DNA from: Acinetobacter sp. XH1741
Lineage (GTDB): Bacteria > Pseudomonadota > Gammaproteobacteria > Pseudomonadales > Moraxellaceae
DNA length: 64,000 nt
Direction: 5' to 3'
Assembly (NCBI RefSeq): GCF_041021895.1
Contig: NZ_CP157428.1
Span: 744,001 to 808,000, forward strand
Of this stretch, positions 1 through 8,685 are shown in pieces. Position 1 is the first letter of the stretch. Each line of letters begins with the position of its first letter. The position numbers were made by a program, and so were the translations under genes. Under the pieces are notes generated by a model. It did not search any database. It had not been told where the DNA came from and worked only from the letters and a program-made list of their open reading frames with translations.

Positions 1-997
1 GTCTACTGATCAGCAATTCCCGACACCAAACAATCTAGGTATCGCAGTTTATTCCAATAATGCTGAGGCTATTGGTAATACTCCTTTAGTACGCATTAAT
101 CGTTTAATTAAAACAGGTGCTACTGTATTAGCAAAAGTGGAAAGCCGTAACCCTGCATTTTCTGTAAAATGTCGTATTGGAGCAGCACTTATTGCAGATG
201 CAGAAAAACGTGGTGTATTAAAAGAAGGCATGCATATTGTTGAGCCAACCAGTGGTAATACTGGTATTGCATTGGCATTTGTTGCTGCGGCAAAAGGTTA
301 TCCAATTACTCTAACTATGCCTGCAAGTATGAGTCTTGAACGTAGAAAAGTATTAAAAGCTCTTGGGGCTAATTTGGTTTTAACTGAACCCGCTAAGGGA
401 ATGAAAGGAGCAGTTGATGAGGCTGTACGCTTAGCTACTGAACAGCCAGATCTTTATTTCTTGCCACAACAGTTTGAAAACCCAGCGAATCCTCAAATTC
501 ATGTAGACACAACTGGTCCTGAAATCTGGCAAGCTACAGGTGGGCAAGTCGATATTTTAGTGGCGGGCGTTGGTACTGGCGGTACGATTACGGGTATTTC
601 TCGTTATTTTGAACAGGTTCAAAATAAACCTTTGTATTCAGTAGCAGTTGAACCTGCTGAATCTCCAATTATTACGCAAACTAAAAATGGTGAGAGCATT
701 ACGCCTGCACCCCATAAAATTCAGGGAATTGGTGCAAACTTTATTCCAAAGAATCTTGATTTGGACCTTGTGGATGAAGTTTTACCAGTGAGTAGTGAAG
801 AAGCAATTCAATGGGCGAGAAACTGTGCAACCCAAGAAGGTATTTTAGTGGGTATTTCAAGTGGAGCTGCATTGGCAGCCGCTGCAAAGATTGCAGAGCG
901 TCCTGAAAATGCTGGTAAAACGATTGTTGTTATTCTGCCAGATAGTGGTGAGCGCTATTTATCCTCTGTGTTATTTGAAGGTTTATTCGACGAATAA
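1..997 (+). CDS. cysK: Cysteine synthase A (O-acetylserine sulfhydrylase), 5' end cut by two bases
   Basis: PLP enzyme that makes L-cysteine from O-acetylserine and sulfide in the cytoplasm. The first base of the window is the G of an ATG followed by TCT ACT GAT, so only two bases of the gene are missing; the full protein would be about 332 residues, normal for CysK. The PLP lysine sits in [11 protein letters not shown] (about K57), followed by the phosphate-binding TSGNTG loop and the [12 protein letters not shown] segment typical of CysK. The C-terminal DSGERYLSS also fits CysK rather than CysM. It is transcribed alone and followed by an intrinsic terminator. Identity is secure from family knowledge; only the promoter is outside the window. 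Confidence 0.96.
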   Translation, partial: STDQQFPTPNNLGIAVYSNNAEAIGNTPLVRINRLIKTGATVLAKVESRNPAFSVKCRIGAALIADAEKRGVLKEGMHIVEPTSGNTGIALAFVAAAKGYPITLTMPASMSLERRKVLKALGANLVLTEPAKGMKGAVDEAVRLATEQPDLYFLPQQFENPANPQIHVDTTGPEIWQATGGQVDILVAGVGTGGTITGISRYFEQVQNKPLYSVAVEPAESPIITQTKNGESITPAPHKIQGIGANFIPKNLDLDLVDEVLPVSSEEAIQWARNCATQEGILVGISSGAALAAAAKIAERPENAGKTIVVILPDSGERYLSSVLFEGLFDE

Positions 998-1011
998 AAT
1001 TAATTGTATAA

Positions 1012-1037
1012 AAAAGCCCATCTAGTGATGGGCTTTT
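1012..1037. terminator. Intrinsic terminator between cysK and the transglycosylase gene
   Basis: Perfect 9-bp stem AAAAGCCCA/TGGGCTTTT with an 8-base loop. A-tract and T-tract flank it, so it can serve both convergent genes. Confidence 0.85.
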
Positions 1038-1049
1038 ATTTAATCTCAT

Positions 1050-1631
1050 TTATAGCGCACTTTTTAAATTCTTTTGATGATGTTTAATAGATCGAGCATA
1101 TTTTTTTGCTTTGTGACGTGTCCAGAAACTTCTCTCATAACCAGTTGGCCCAACATTATAATAAGCCGTGGCTTTGAACCAACTATCTGCGGTTTGATAG
1201 TAATGATTTAAAATATAAGCACCACATTGGATATTAGTAGATTCATCATATAAATTACCAGCGCAAGTTTGCTGCCAATAGCTTGGAATAATTTGAGTTA
1301 GTCCAACAGCTCCAGTTGGAGAACGGGCATTACTATTGTAGTTAGACTCTTGTCTGATGACTGCCGCGAGTAAAAGTGGAGGAACATTATATTTGTCAGC
1401 ACTTTGGATAATCAGTGGAGATAATCGATTCGCTGTACTCGGTGGAACGGAATAAGCTTTTTGTAAACCAGATGAGAGCTTATTTGAACGCCAAGAAAAT
1501 GAGCCGCTATTGGGACCTAAGCTTGTGCATCCCGTCATTATTGTCATTAAGGCAATAATAAAAAATTTGAGACTAAAGATGTGTAATTGTGTTGGTTCAA
1601 AACGATTTTGGGTTAAAGATGGGATAAGCAA
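1050..1631 (-). CDS. Lytic transglycosylase (SLT domain) lipoprotein
   Basis: A predicted peptidoglycan lytic transglycosylase of about 193 residues. A hydrophobic N-terminal segment ends in a lipobox-like MTGC (Cys about 35), which suggests an outer-membrane lipoprotein. The SLT fold follows: the catalytic Glu is in RQESNYN (about E95), then GAVGLTQIIP, and AYYNVGPTGY near the end, all standard for the MltE/EmtA-Slt-C class. The start is uncertain: the longest frame opens with TTG at 1631 and no good ribosome site is seen, while the first ATG would cut into the signal peptide. Known role of the family is cleavage of the MurNAc-GlcNAc bond with 1,6-anhydro product formation; the physiological role here is not visible from context. 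Confidence 0.8.
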   Translation of the reverse strand: MLIPSLTQNRFEPTQLHIFSLKFFIIALMTIMTGCTSLGPNSGSFSWRSNKLSSGLQKAYSVPPSTANRLSPLIIQSADKYNVPPLLLAAVIRQESNYNSNARSPTGAVGLTQIIPSYWQQTCAGNLYDESTNIQCGAYILNHYYQTADSWFKATAYYNVGPTGYERSFWTRHKAKKYARSIKHHQKNLKSAL

Positions 1632-1750
1632 AATACAAAACCAATAATCAAGTTTTAAATGAAATCAATGGTATTTAGGCATTACAATCAGATCAATATC
1701 AGTTCTGTTGCTCAGCACATCTAAAAAGTAAGAATTTTGTATAACTGAAA

Positions 1751-1872
1751 TGAAAAAACCCCGACATCCTGTCGAGGTTCCTTCGTATTCAGCTTTATGT
1801 AGCTAACTCCTGTCAACTACCGCTTCCTGCGTTCTTATTCTTCTTCAATGAGACATCCTGTCTCTCTATGAT
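1751..1872 (-). ncRNA. Candidate Rsm/Csr-type small RNA (CsrA/RsmA sponge)
   Basis: Read on the minus strand, this stretch holds five GGA motifs, each preceded by purine-rich CA or AA. GAGACAGGAUGUCUC is a perfect 6-bp hairpin with GGA in the loop (1850-1864). CGCAGGAAGCG is a short hairpin (1821-1831). GUUGACAGGAGUUAGC is a 6-bp hairpin with two G-U pairs and an AGGA loop (1802-1817). A linker ACGAAGGAACC follows (1776-1786), then a terminator hairpin with a GGA loop (1759-1777) and a U run. The ACAGGAUGU core closely matches the known CsrA-binding consensus. Predicted length is about 120 nt, in the range of RsmY/RsmZ. A CATAAT -10 lies at 1879-1884 and a GacA-like box lies upstream. The role (titrating CsrA) is inference; no sequence homologue was searched. 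Confidence 0.72.
1753..1777 (-). terminator. Intrinsic terminator of the candidate Rsm RNA, GGA in the loop
   Basis: On the minus strand an 8-bp stem CCTCGACA/TGTCGGGG (one G-U pair) closes a GGA loop and is followed by TTTTTT. The plus strand has no T run after the hairpin, which fixes the direction of transcription. Confidence 0.85.
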
Positions 1873-1926
1873 TCATATATTATGAAAAAATACTAAAGCT
1901 GAATATCCGCAAATTACCGCAAGTTT

Positions 1927-1944
1927 TGTAGGTTTTTACTTACA
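1927..1944 (-). promoter_or_regulatory. GacA-type upstream box
   Basis: Minus strand TGTAAG-TAAAAA-CCTACA differs by one base from the GacA activating sequence TGTAAG-N6-CTTACA known from gamma-proteobacterial rsm/csr RNA promoters. Its centre is about 64 bases upstream of the predicted RNA start near 1872. The promoter has a poor -35 region (GATATT), as expected for an activator-dependent promoter. Confidence 0.65.
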
Positions 1945-1965
1945 GAGATACCCTTTTTAGCTTTC

Positions 1966-2136
1966 TTAAATACGATGTTGACTCGTTACTGAGTTATAAG
2001 AACATAAATTAAAACTCTTGGGAAAGCCAACATCCCAGCAGATGACCACAATGAAAAGAAAACCATAATTCAGCTCTAATCCTTGAAAAGTTAAAATACC
2101 TGAAATCATAAGAGACATCATTTCTGATAAAACCAT
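1966..2136 (-). CDS. Possible 56-residue hydrophobic small protein or gene remnant
   Basis: An open frame from ATG (2136) to TAA (1966) encodes a peptide starting MVLSEMMSLMISGILTF, with two hydrophobic stretches (roughly residues 1-14 and 24-32). It has no convincing ribosome-binding site and I recognise no family. It lies in the 541-base gap between the transglycosylase and flavodoxin genes, just upstream of the GacA-like box. It may be a decayed membrane-protein gene or chance. Confidence 0.15.
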   Translation of the reverse strand: MVLSEMMSLMISGILTFQGLELNYGFLFIVVICWDVGFPKSFNLCSYNSVTSQHRI

Positions 2137-2172
2137 GAAGATTAAAACCCATGTATTTTCATTGTGTTATGT

Positions 2173-2733
2173 CTAATGGTAGGCGTTTAAGGTTAACGCA
2201 AAATTCTCCCCAAATTGTTGAGCAGTTTTTATGTCTCCCTCATCAAATCCATTTGCATTACTGCCGTGTTCAGGTTGAGCCATTAAACCTGACCATGAAC
2301 CGAGACGATTAGCTGCTTGAGCATAGGGAATACCTTGATGCTGCTCTGGCAAAATTGGATTGCCGATCCATAACATGCCATGTTGCATACAAAAGGTAAA
2401 AAGTGAAATTAGTGTCGATTGTTTATCTCCAGCAGGAAGAGAGGAAACGGTAAAACCGGCTGCCAATTTTCCTTTAAAGTTCTGTTTTTTCCATAATGGA
2501 CCCGTTGCATCCATGAGTTGTTTTAACTTAGAAGATACTCCACCTAAATAAGTAGGAGATCCCCAAATTAAACCATCATATTTGATAAGAATTTCTGGAG
2601 TGTTGATAAGATCTTCAGCATTAAGCAAATCTACTTCAATATCTTGATGGCTCAAAATACCAGTTTGAATTTGCTGGGCAATAAATTGGGTGTGGCCTTG
2701 GCGACTATAGTAAATAATGGCAACAGTTTTCAT
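2173..2733 (-). CDS. Flavodoxin-family NAD(P)H:quinone oxidoreductase-like protein
   Basis: A 186-residue flavodoxin-fold protein. The N-terminal IIYYSRQGHTQFIA (residues 6-19) is the FMN phosphate loop, and WGSPTYLGGVSSKLKQLMD (about 57-75) is the conserved isoalloxazine-side segment found in WrbA-like and flavodoxin_2 proteins. This supports FMN binding and probable two-electron quinone or azo-type reduction in the cytoplasm, but the substrate is unknown. It lies 18 bases downstream of the DUF2938 gene in the same direction, and the pair is divergent from a MerR-type regulator. Induction by a stress sensed by that regulator is therefore likely. Confidence 0.82.
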   Translation of the reverse strand: MKTVAIIYYSRQGHTQFIAQQIQTGILSHQDIEVDLLNAEDLINTPEILIKYDGLIWGSPTYLGGVSSKLKQLMDATGPLWKKQNFKGKLAAGFTVSSLPAGDKQSTLISLFTFCMQHGMLWIGNPILPEQHQGIPYAQAANRLGSWSGLMAQPEHGSNANGFDEGDIKTAQQFGENFALTLNAYH

Positions 2734-2751
2734 GAGCAGTTTCCGCTTTAT

Positions 2752-3237
2752 TTAAATTTGAAATAGTTTTGCAGTGAGATATAAACCACAGCCAAAAACA
2801 CTATGGTTAAGTAAACTTTTGAAGCAATTCAAAAAAGGATGAGGTGTTTTTGATGAAGCAAAACCACTACCCATGGCAGGTTGCATAATAAAAAAAGGAA
2901 TGAGAACTGTGATTAATCCAAACAGAAGTGCTAAGTAGAATTGAGGATGAATGAGCCAAGTTTCCCCTATAATTAAAAGAAAGCTGAATGCAAAAATAAC
3001 CCCGACACTGTAGTGTGTTATCCAACCTAATAAATATTCACCTTTAACTTGAGGACTTTGTGCAATAGATGGATGGATGAGTTTCCCTTGAAATATCCAA
3101 CCGAACCATCGTCCAAGAAAGGCAAAATTTAAGGTCGGAATCTTAAATATTTTTAGTATTAACAGCCAAATATCCATAAATACTGTTGCACCAACACCAA
3201 GATATAAAGCTTGTAAGAACAATGTGGAGATATTCAT
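2752..3237 (-). CDS. DUF2938 family integral membrane protein
   Basis: A 161-residue protein with about four hydrophobic segments (residues 4-28, 72-90, 96-120 and 140-158) and the conserved GRWFGWIFQGKLIHPSI and GEYLLGWITHYSVG stretches that I associate with DUF2938. Function is unknown. The start at ATG 3237 is preceded by an AAGGTG ribosome site. It is the first gene of a two-gene unit with the flavodoxin gene and is controlled by a MerR-type promoter lying between it and the divergent regulator. Confidence 0.75.
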   Translation of the reverse strand: MNISTLFLQALYLGVGATVFMDIWLLILKIFKIPTLNFAFLGRWFGWIFQGKLIHPSIAQSPQVKGEYLLGWITHYSVGVIFAFSFLLIIGETWLIHPQFYLALLFGLITVLIPFFIMQPAMGSGFASSKTPHPFLNCFKSLLNHSVFGCGLYLTAKLFQI

Positions 3238-3278
3238 TTTTACACCTTACTTTTATACATATGAAACGTGATAAATTT

Positions 3279-3309
3279 ATTGTGCAAGTTCAAGTTCACT
3301 TGAAGTCAA
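3279..3309 (-). promoter_or_regulatory. MerR-type promoter/operator with a 19-base spacer and internal palindrome
   Basis: Minus strand TTGACT (3304-3309), 19-base spacer, CACAAT (3279-3284). The spacer carries a TTCAAGT-N2-ACTTGAA inverted repeat (3289-3304). A spacer longer than the usual 17 bases with dyad symmetry is the hallmark of promoters untwisted by MerR-family activators. Confidence 0.6.
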
Positions 3310-3318
3310 GAGGTTGTT

Positions 3319-3723
3319 ATGGATATCGGTGAAGTCGCTAAAAAGGCAAAAGTCACAACAGCAACGCTACGTTTTTATGAAGAGAAAGGATTAATTAAGT
3401 CGATAGGACGACAAGGTTTACGTCGGCAGTATGGGAAACAAGTGCTTGATCAACTGGCACTCATTGCTTTAGGCCGTGCTGCGGGTTTTTCTTTAAATGA
3501 AATCGCAACAATGTTTGGACAAGATGGTAAACCAGATCTTGATAGGCAAAAATTAAAAGAAAAAGCTGAACAATTAGAGCAAATGGCAAAGCGGTTACAT
3601 TTTATTAGTCAAGGATTAGAGCATGCTGCGGTATGTCCCGCTGAAAATCATATGAAATGTCCAACGTTCCAGAAATTTTTGAAAGCAGCAATTGCTGGAG
3701 AATATCAGCCAACAAAACTTTAA
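3319..3723 (+). CDS. MerR-family transcriptional regulator
   Basis: A 134-residue regulator. The N-terminal winged helix-turn-helix (MDIGEVAKKAKVTTATLRFY, residues 1-20) is followed by the EEKGLI wing and a helical dimerisation coil (about 72-100). Two cysteines lie at the C-terminus (C106 and C114, in a CPAENHMKCP arrangement), which might bind a metal or sense thiol or redox stress; the ligand cannot be read from sequence. It has a strong AGAGG ribosome site. It is transcribed divergently from the DUF2938/flavodoxin pair, and the operator in the shared 81-base gap implies control of those genes and of itself. Confidence 0.88.
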   Translation: MDIGEVAKKAKVTTATLRFYEEKGLIKSIGRQGLRRQYGKQVLDQLALIALGRAAGFSLNEIATMFGQDGKPDLDRQKLKEKAEQLEQMAKRLHFISQGLEHAAVCPAENHMKCPTFQKFLKAAIAGEYQPTKL

Positions 3724-3866
3724 TCTGCGTTTCCTGAAGGAATACAATTTTGGATATTGAACAGTTCGCTGTCATATTTTCGCCATAAAGATTTCATCTT
3801 TTTGAAGCAAAAACTTCATAGAAGCTTGATTAAATTTGCTTAATTTTTTACCAATTGGATAAAATT

Positions 3867-5126
3867 ATGAGCAAAAAAACTTTAGTAGCATTATTGTGTT
3901 GTGCCAGTTTAGGATTGACGGCATGTAATGATAATAACGATCAAGAACAAACGCCACCAACTGAAAATGTTACTGAACCCACCTTAATTTCTTTTGCCAA
4001 ATTACCTGTCGAAACCTATGCTGCTGGTCCAGACTCTGGTGCATATGTAAAAGGAGCAAATGGCATTTATCCTCCATTTAAAGGTCAACCTGTACAAGGC
4101 TTTTCTGCTGCATTAAAAAATGAAGATGGCAGTTATATGGCAATGGCTGATAACGGTTTTGGTACTCAAGATAATTCAGCAGACTTTTTACTTCGTATTT
4201 ATAAGTTAAAACCTGACTTCAAAACTAAAACCAAAGGTACAGGTCAAGTGACTGTACAAAGCTTTATTCAATTGCGTGATCCAAATAAATTAGTCCCATT
4301 TAATATTGTAAATGGTAATACCCCTGAGCGGTTACTAACGGGTGCTGATTTTGACCCCGAATCGATGCAACGTACTAGTGATGGCACTTATTGGATTGGG
4401 GATGAGTTTGGACCTTATTTACTTCATTTTTCAGCGAATGGCGTGTTATTAGATGCACCCATTCCTCTACCAAATCCATTAAATCCGACGCAAGAATTAC
4501 GTTCTCCACAAAATCAGTTTAATAAAGCACAAATTAATTTTGTAGAACCTCTGGTTCAGCAAAGTGGTGGCTTTGAAGGAATGGCAATTTCGCCAGATGG
4601 GCAATATCTTTACACTCTTATAGAAAAGCCGATTAAATCCATTCGAGAAACGGAAAGACAGTTGCTGATTTCGCAATTCGATATTAAGAAAAAAGCCTAT
4701 ACAGGAAAATATTATTGGTTCCAGTTAGACAGCAAGGCAACCAATATTGGTGATTTCCAACTCTTTAATGATAAAGAAGGCATTATTATTGAGCGTGATG
4801 CGACTCAGAATAATTTAGGTGGATATAAAAAATTAATCCGTATTAAGCTGAATGAGTCAGGACAGCTAGTAAGCCGTGAAGATCTAGTCGACTTAAACAA
4901 AATTGCTAACCCAAATATGCTGTATGGCACAGCACGTGCAGGGGATATTGGTACAGGACAGGTTTTTGCTTTCCCATTTGAAACGATTGAAGATGTGATT
5001 ATTGAAAATGGCACAACGCTCACGGTACTAAATGACAATAACTTCCCAGGCTCTTCAGGGCGTAATGCAAAACTGGCTGATGATAACGAGATTATTCAAA
5101 TTCGTTTACCAAAAGCTTTGTTCTAA
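3867..5126 (+). CDS. Phytase-like esterase-domain lipoprotein
   Basis: About 419 residues. The start is taken at ATG 3867, giving MSKKTLVALL and a lipobox LTAC, so the protein is a likely lipoprotein of the envelope. The rest resembles the phytase-like esterase domain family (PF13449 type): GGFEGMAISPDGQYLYTLIEK and the C-terminal LNDNNFPGSSGRN are typical beta-propeller segments of that group. An upstream in-frame TTG at 3855 would add four residues and is less likely. The substrate is unknown; related proteins are annotated as esterase-like or alkaline-phosphatase-associated. It stands alone, with its own terminator. Confidence 0.75.
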   Translation: MSKKTLVALLCCASLGLTACNDNNDQEQTPPTENVTEPTLISFAKLPVETYAAGPDSGAYVKGANGIYPPFKGQPVQGFSAALKNEDGSYMAMADNGFGTQDNSADFLLRIYKLKPDFKTKTKGTGQVTVQSFIQLRDPNKLVPFNIVNGNTPERLLTGADFDPESMQRTSDGTYWIGDEFGPYLLHFSANGVLLDAPIPLPNPLNPTQELRSPQNQFNKAQINFVEPLVQQSGGFEGMAISPDGQYLYTLIEKPIKSIRETERQLLISQFDIKKKAYTGKYYWFQLDSKATNIGDFQLFNDKEGIIIERDATQNNLGGYKKLIRIKLNESGQLVSREDLVDLNKIANPNMLYGTARAGDIGTGQVFAFPFETIEDVIIENGTTLTVLNDNNFPGSSGRNAKLADDNEIIQIRLPKALF

Positions 5127-5152
5127 TACCTATAAATAACTTGTGTTAAAAC

Positions 5153-5179
5153 TACGGCGGATTTTATTTCGCCGTATTT
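5153..5179 (+). terminator. Probable intrinsic terminator of the phytase-like gene
   Basis: Stem TACGGCG/CGCCGTA with a 10-base loop, followed by TTTATT. The T tract is interrupted, so it is probably moderate in strength. Confidence 0.6.
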
Positions 5180-5342
5180 ATTCTGAGAATAAAAATATTG
5201 AATAAACTTTAATCAAATTAATTTTTATATTATTGTTTTCGTATGTTTTATAAACAAGGAAAATGAATGAAATTCATGTTAAAATGATCGGCTTTCATCT
5301 TTAGATGTCTCTCCTTCATCTGCTAGCCGAGATTCGCAAGCC

Positions 5343-7721
5343 ATGTCTACCGCTTATACCATGCAAACTGCGCCAAAAGCGCTGTTTGATTACGACAAAT
5401 ATTGGGCGTCGTGTTTTGAACCAGCGCCATTTTTGCCGATGTCACGAGAAGAAATGGACCAACTCGGCTGGGATGCATGTGACTTTATTTTAGTCTGTGG
5501 CGATGCTTATATTGACCACCCATCATTTGTTTCGGGTGTGATTGGCCGTGTACTTGAAGCACAAGGTTTCCGTGTCGGTATTATTGCGCAGCCAGACTGG
5601 ACCAATGTTGAAAGCTTCCGCGTTTTAGGTAAGCCAACGATTGCTTGGGGTGTGACCGCAGGTAATATGGACTCGATGATTAATCGTTACACGGCAGATC
5701 GTAAAATCCGTTCGGATGATGCATATTCTCCAAACAATGAACCAAACAAACGTCCTGACCGTGCAGCAACCGTATATTGCCAACGTTGTCGTGAAGCGTT
5801 CCCTGATGTACCAGTGTTATTAGGTGGTATTGAAGGTAGTTTACGTCGTATTGCGCACTATGATTATTGGTCAGATAAAGTCCGTCGTTCGATTTTGATG
5901 GACTCAAAAGCCGATTTGCTCATGTATGGTAATGGTGAGCGTGCCATTATTGATGTGATGCATCGTTTGGCTAAAGGTGAAAAAATCTACGAGATTACTG
6001 ATGTTCGTGGTACAGCATTTATTATTAATAAACATAACAAAGCATCAAAAGCGAAGTTTGTTGAAGTTGCGAGTAATGATGTAGATACAGTTGGGCGTGT
6101 TGATCCAATTATTAACCCATATGTCATGACAGAAGATATTGATGGCTGTGAGGTTGAAAAAGAAAAAGGTAACTCTTTAGCTCAGTATCAAAACTTCCAA
6201 AAAGAGATTGTTGCCAATCCAATTGTGCATGAAGGCGATAAGCTAGACGACGACACTCAAATCGTACAATTAAAGCCAGCGCCATCAAAAGCAATTAAAC
6301 ACAAATTACCACCACGAGAGTTGGCAGTCATTCGCTTGCCTTCTTTTGAAGAAGTGGCGAATGACCAAGTGCTTTACGCGCATGCAAACCGTATTTTGCA
6401 CCTTGAAACCAACCCTGGTAATGCCCGTGCTTTGGTGCAACGTCATGGTGAGCGTGATGTTTGGATTAACCCACCTCCAATTCCTCTAACGACTGAGGAA
6501 ATGGATTATGTGTTTGATTTACCTTATGCACGTTTGCCACATCCTACTTATGGAGACGCTCGTTTCCCAGCATTTGATATGATCAAATTCTCGGTCAATA
6601 TTATGCGTGGATGTTTTGGTGGCTGTACATTCTGTTCTATTACAGAACATGAAGGGCGTATTATTCAAAACCGTTCGGAAGATTCGATCTTACGTGAGAT
6701 TGAAAAAATTCGTGATACGGCACCAAACTTCACCGGCATTATTTCAGATTTAGGTGGTCCAACGGCAAACATGTACCGTTTGCACTGTAAAGATCCAGAA
6801 ATTGAAAAGAACTGTCGTAAACCTTCTTGTGTATATCCGGGCGTTTGTCAAAACTTACATACCGATCATGCGCCGTTAGTGCAGCTTTATCGTAAAGCAC
6901 GTGCGATTAAAGGTGTGAAGAAGATTCTGATTGGTTCAGGTTTACGTTATGACCTTGCTGTACTCAACCCTGAATATGTCAAAGAACTGGTACAACACCA
7001 CGTTGGTGGTTATTTAAAAATTGCGCCAGAGCATACAGAACAAGGCCCGTTATCTAAGATGATGAAACCGGGTATTGGTACGTATGATCGTTTCAAACAA
7101 ATGTTTGATCGTTTCAGTAAAGAAGCTGGAAAAGAGCAATATTTAATTCCTTACTTTATTGCTGCACATCCGGGTACTTCAGATTATGACATGATGCACC
7201 TTGCAATTTGGTTGAAAAAGAATGGCTTCCGTGCCGATCAGGTACAGACTTTCTATCCTTCACCTATGGCAACGGCAACGACCATGTATTATTCGGGTAA
7301 AAACCCACTTGCTAAAGTCGCTCGCTATACTGAAAAAGTTGATATTGTAAAAGGTGAAAAACGTCGTCGTCTGCATAAAGCATTCTTGCGTTACCATGAT
7401 CCAAACAACTGGCCATTACTTCGTGAAGCCCTAAAAGAAATGGGCCGCGCTGATTTAATTGGTAATTCAAAGCAGCATTTAATTCCGACGTATCAACCTA
7501 AAGGTACTGAAGGGGAATATAAATCTGCGCGTAAGAAAAACTCGTCTACGGCAGGTGATTCGGTTAAACGGAATAGCCAACAAACGAATAATCATTCAAA
7601 TCAGAAACGTCCACAAAAGGGACAGGTTCTAACCCAACATACAGGTTTGCCTCCTCGTGAAACTGGCGAAAAAAGGCCGTTTAGTGGGAAAAGTAAACCA
7701 AAATCAAAAGCTCGTGGATAA
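5343..7721 (+). CDS. ygiQ: YgiQ family radical SAM protein
   Basis: A 792-residue radical S-adenosylmethionine protein. The [4Fe-4S]-binding CX3CX2C motif is in [10 protein letters not shown] (Cys about 424, 428 and 431). The long N-terminal domain includes [29 protein letters not shown], split here for length as [10 protein letters not shown] plus DAYIDHPSF, a hallmark of the YgiQ/UPF0313 family. The last 70 residues are a basic, low-complexity tail rich in Lys, Ser and Gln. The reaction catalysed by YgiQ is not established. The gene is monocistronic and followed by a strong terminator. Confidence 0.93.
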   Translation: MSTAYTMQTAPKALFDYDKYWASCFEPAPFLPMSREEMDQLGWDACDFILVCGDAYIDHPSFVSGVIGRVLEAQGFRVGIIAQPDWTNVESFRVLGKPTIAWGVTAGNMDSMINRYTADRKIRSDDAYSPNNEPNKRPDRAATVYCQRCREAFPDVPVLLGGIEGSLRRIAHYDYWSDKVRRSILMDSKADLLMYGNGERAIIDVMHRLAKGEKIYEITDVRGTAFIINKHNKASKAKFVEVASNDVDTVGRVDPIINPYVMTEDIDGCEVEKEKGNSLAQYQNFQKEIVANPIVHEGDKLDDDTQIVQLKPAPSKAIKHKLPPRELAVIRLPSFEEVANDQVLYAHANRILHLETNPGNARALVQRHGERDVWINPPPIPLTTEEMDYVFDLPYARLPHPTYGDARFPAFDMIKFSVNIMRGCFGGCTFCSITEHEGRIIQNRSEDSILREIEKIRDTAPNFTGIISDLGGPTANMYRLHCKDPEIEKNCRKPSCVYPGVCQNLHTDHAPLVQLYRKARAIKGVKKILIGSGLRYDLAVLNPEYVKELVQHHVGGYLKIAPEHTEQGPLSKMMKPGIGTYDRFKQMFDRFSKEAGKEQYLIPYFIAAHPGTSDYDMMHLAIWLKKNGFRADQVQTFYPSPMATATTMYYSGKNPLAKVARYTEKVDIVKGEKRRRLHKAFLRYHDPNNWPLLREALKEMGRADLIGNSKQHLIPTYQPKGTEGEYKSARKKNSSTAGDSVKRNSQQTNNHSNQKRPQKGQVLTQHTGLPPRETGEKRPFSGKSKPKSKARG

Positions 7722-7725
7722 TGAT

Positions 7726-7755
7726 AAAAAAGGCTCTTAAACAGAGCCTTTTTTG
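7726..7755 (+). terminator. Intrinsic terminator of ygiQ
   Basis: AAAAAAGGCTCT/AGAGCCTTTTTT stem with a short loop and a T run, starting 5 bases after the stop codon. Confidence 0.88.
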
Positions 7756-7852
7756 TTTCTGAAGAGCATGCTTAAAATCGTATAGTGAGATTTTTGGAAT
7801 TTTTAACCTAAAAAATGTAATGAAAAATGATAAATTCTAAAAATCTGACGAG

Positions 7853-7881
7853 TTGCACTTGATTGTTGTTGATTCTATGAT
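7853..7881 (+). promoter_or_regulatory. Sigma-70-like promoter upstream of the DUF2726 gene
   Basis: TTGCAC (7853-7858), 17-base spacer, TATGAT (7876-7881). It predicts a leader of about 150 bases before the ATG at 8036. I see no recognised riboswitch in that leader. The rest of the 314-base gap from 7722 holds only the ygiQ terminator. Confidence 0.55.
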
Positions 7882-8035
7882 TATAAATAATGTGAGTATG
7901 GCTAAATTTAAGCCAAGCTTGATAACTACAAGTGAAATTACTAAGTGAACCTTTTAAAAAACGGCTGTGTCGTTATCAATTAAAACAAAGCGTGCTCTAG
8001 CAAAATCATTATAAAAAACTTAAAGGATTGGACCC

Positions 8036-8536
8036 ATGTACTATTTAATTACGATTTTATTACTCTTTTTGACTGTCGTTATGGCGGCAAAAAGTCTCTC
8101 AAGAAAGCACCAACAAGACAGTGCTTTAAAACGCCGTGCTGTGTTAAGTAGTCATGAACAGGTGACATTAACTCGTTTACAAACAGTATTGCCAAAATTT
8201 ACTGTATTAGCTCATGTTTCTTTTGATGCTTTATTAACAACTAAATATGCCCATACTCGCCGTAAATATCAAAATATGACGGCTGACTTTGTTGTGCTTG
8301 ATCAAAATTATCAAGTTTTTGTTGTGGTTATGCTTGAGGAAAATGGTTTACGCCGTGCACATCAACAGTATGAACGTCGTTTACTCCAGTTAGCAGGCTA
8401 CCGTGTATTACGCTATAGCAGCGTGCCTGACTATCATGATTTAAGAAGAGATTTATTGACACCTGAATCAGAGATGGCAACTTTGCACGCCACGCCTCAA
8501 CTAGAAAGAATCTCGAATGCTTTTGTGAAGTCTTAG
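8036..8536 (+). CDS. Membrane-anchored DUF2726 protein (nuclease-fold-like)
   Basis: A 166-residue protein with one N-terminal transmembrane helix (residues 1-18) and a cytoplasmic DUF2726-type domain. The segment ALLTTKYAHTRRKYQNMTADFVVLDQ is cited in part as KYQNMTADFVVLDQ. Together with the later RRLLQLAGYRVLRYS it resembles the restriction-endonuclease-like core seen in DUF2726 proteins, in which a D and an E/Q-x-K pair are typical. Here the ADFVV aspartate is present, but VVMLEENGLRR lacks an obvious E-x-K, so catalysis is doubtful. No partner gene is visible. Confidence 0.7.
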   Translation: MYYLITILLLFLTVVMAAKSLSRKHQQDSALKRRAVLSSHEQVTLTRLQTVLPKFTVLAHVSFDALLTTKYAHTRRKYQNMTADFVVLDQNYQVFVVVMLEENGLRRAHQQYERRLLQLAGYRVLRYSSVPDYHDLRRDLLTPESEMATLHATPQLERISNAFVKS

Positions 8537-8628
8537 ACGTTATAAGTAGATATTATCGCAATTTAATTTTTAGGACTCATTAAAGAAGATTTGAAAAAAA
8601 TGCTGATATCAGAAATTTTTAAAGTATG

Positions 8629-8667
8629 AAAAAAGAGCAATATCGCTATAAATATTGCTCTTTTTTT
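8629..8667. terminator. Bidirectional terminator between the DUF2726 and RidA genes
   Basis: AAAAAAGAGCAATAT/ATATTGCTCTTTTTTT stem with a short loop between two convergent genes. Confidence 0.85.
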
Positions 8668-8685
8668 GATTAAACTTAATAAGAA

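Noticed and set aside
1755-1870. CRISPR-like or phage C4-like repeat from the recurring TCCTG words on the plus strand
   Set aside because: Spacing is irregular and the hairpins and T run make sense only on the minus strand as a small RNA with GGA loops.
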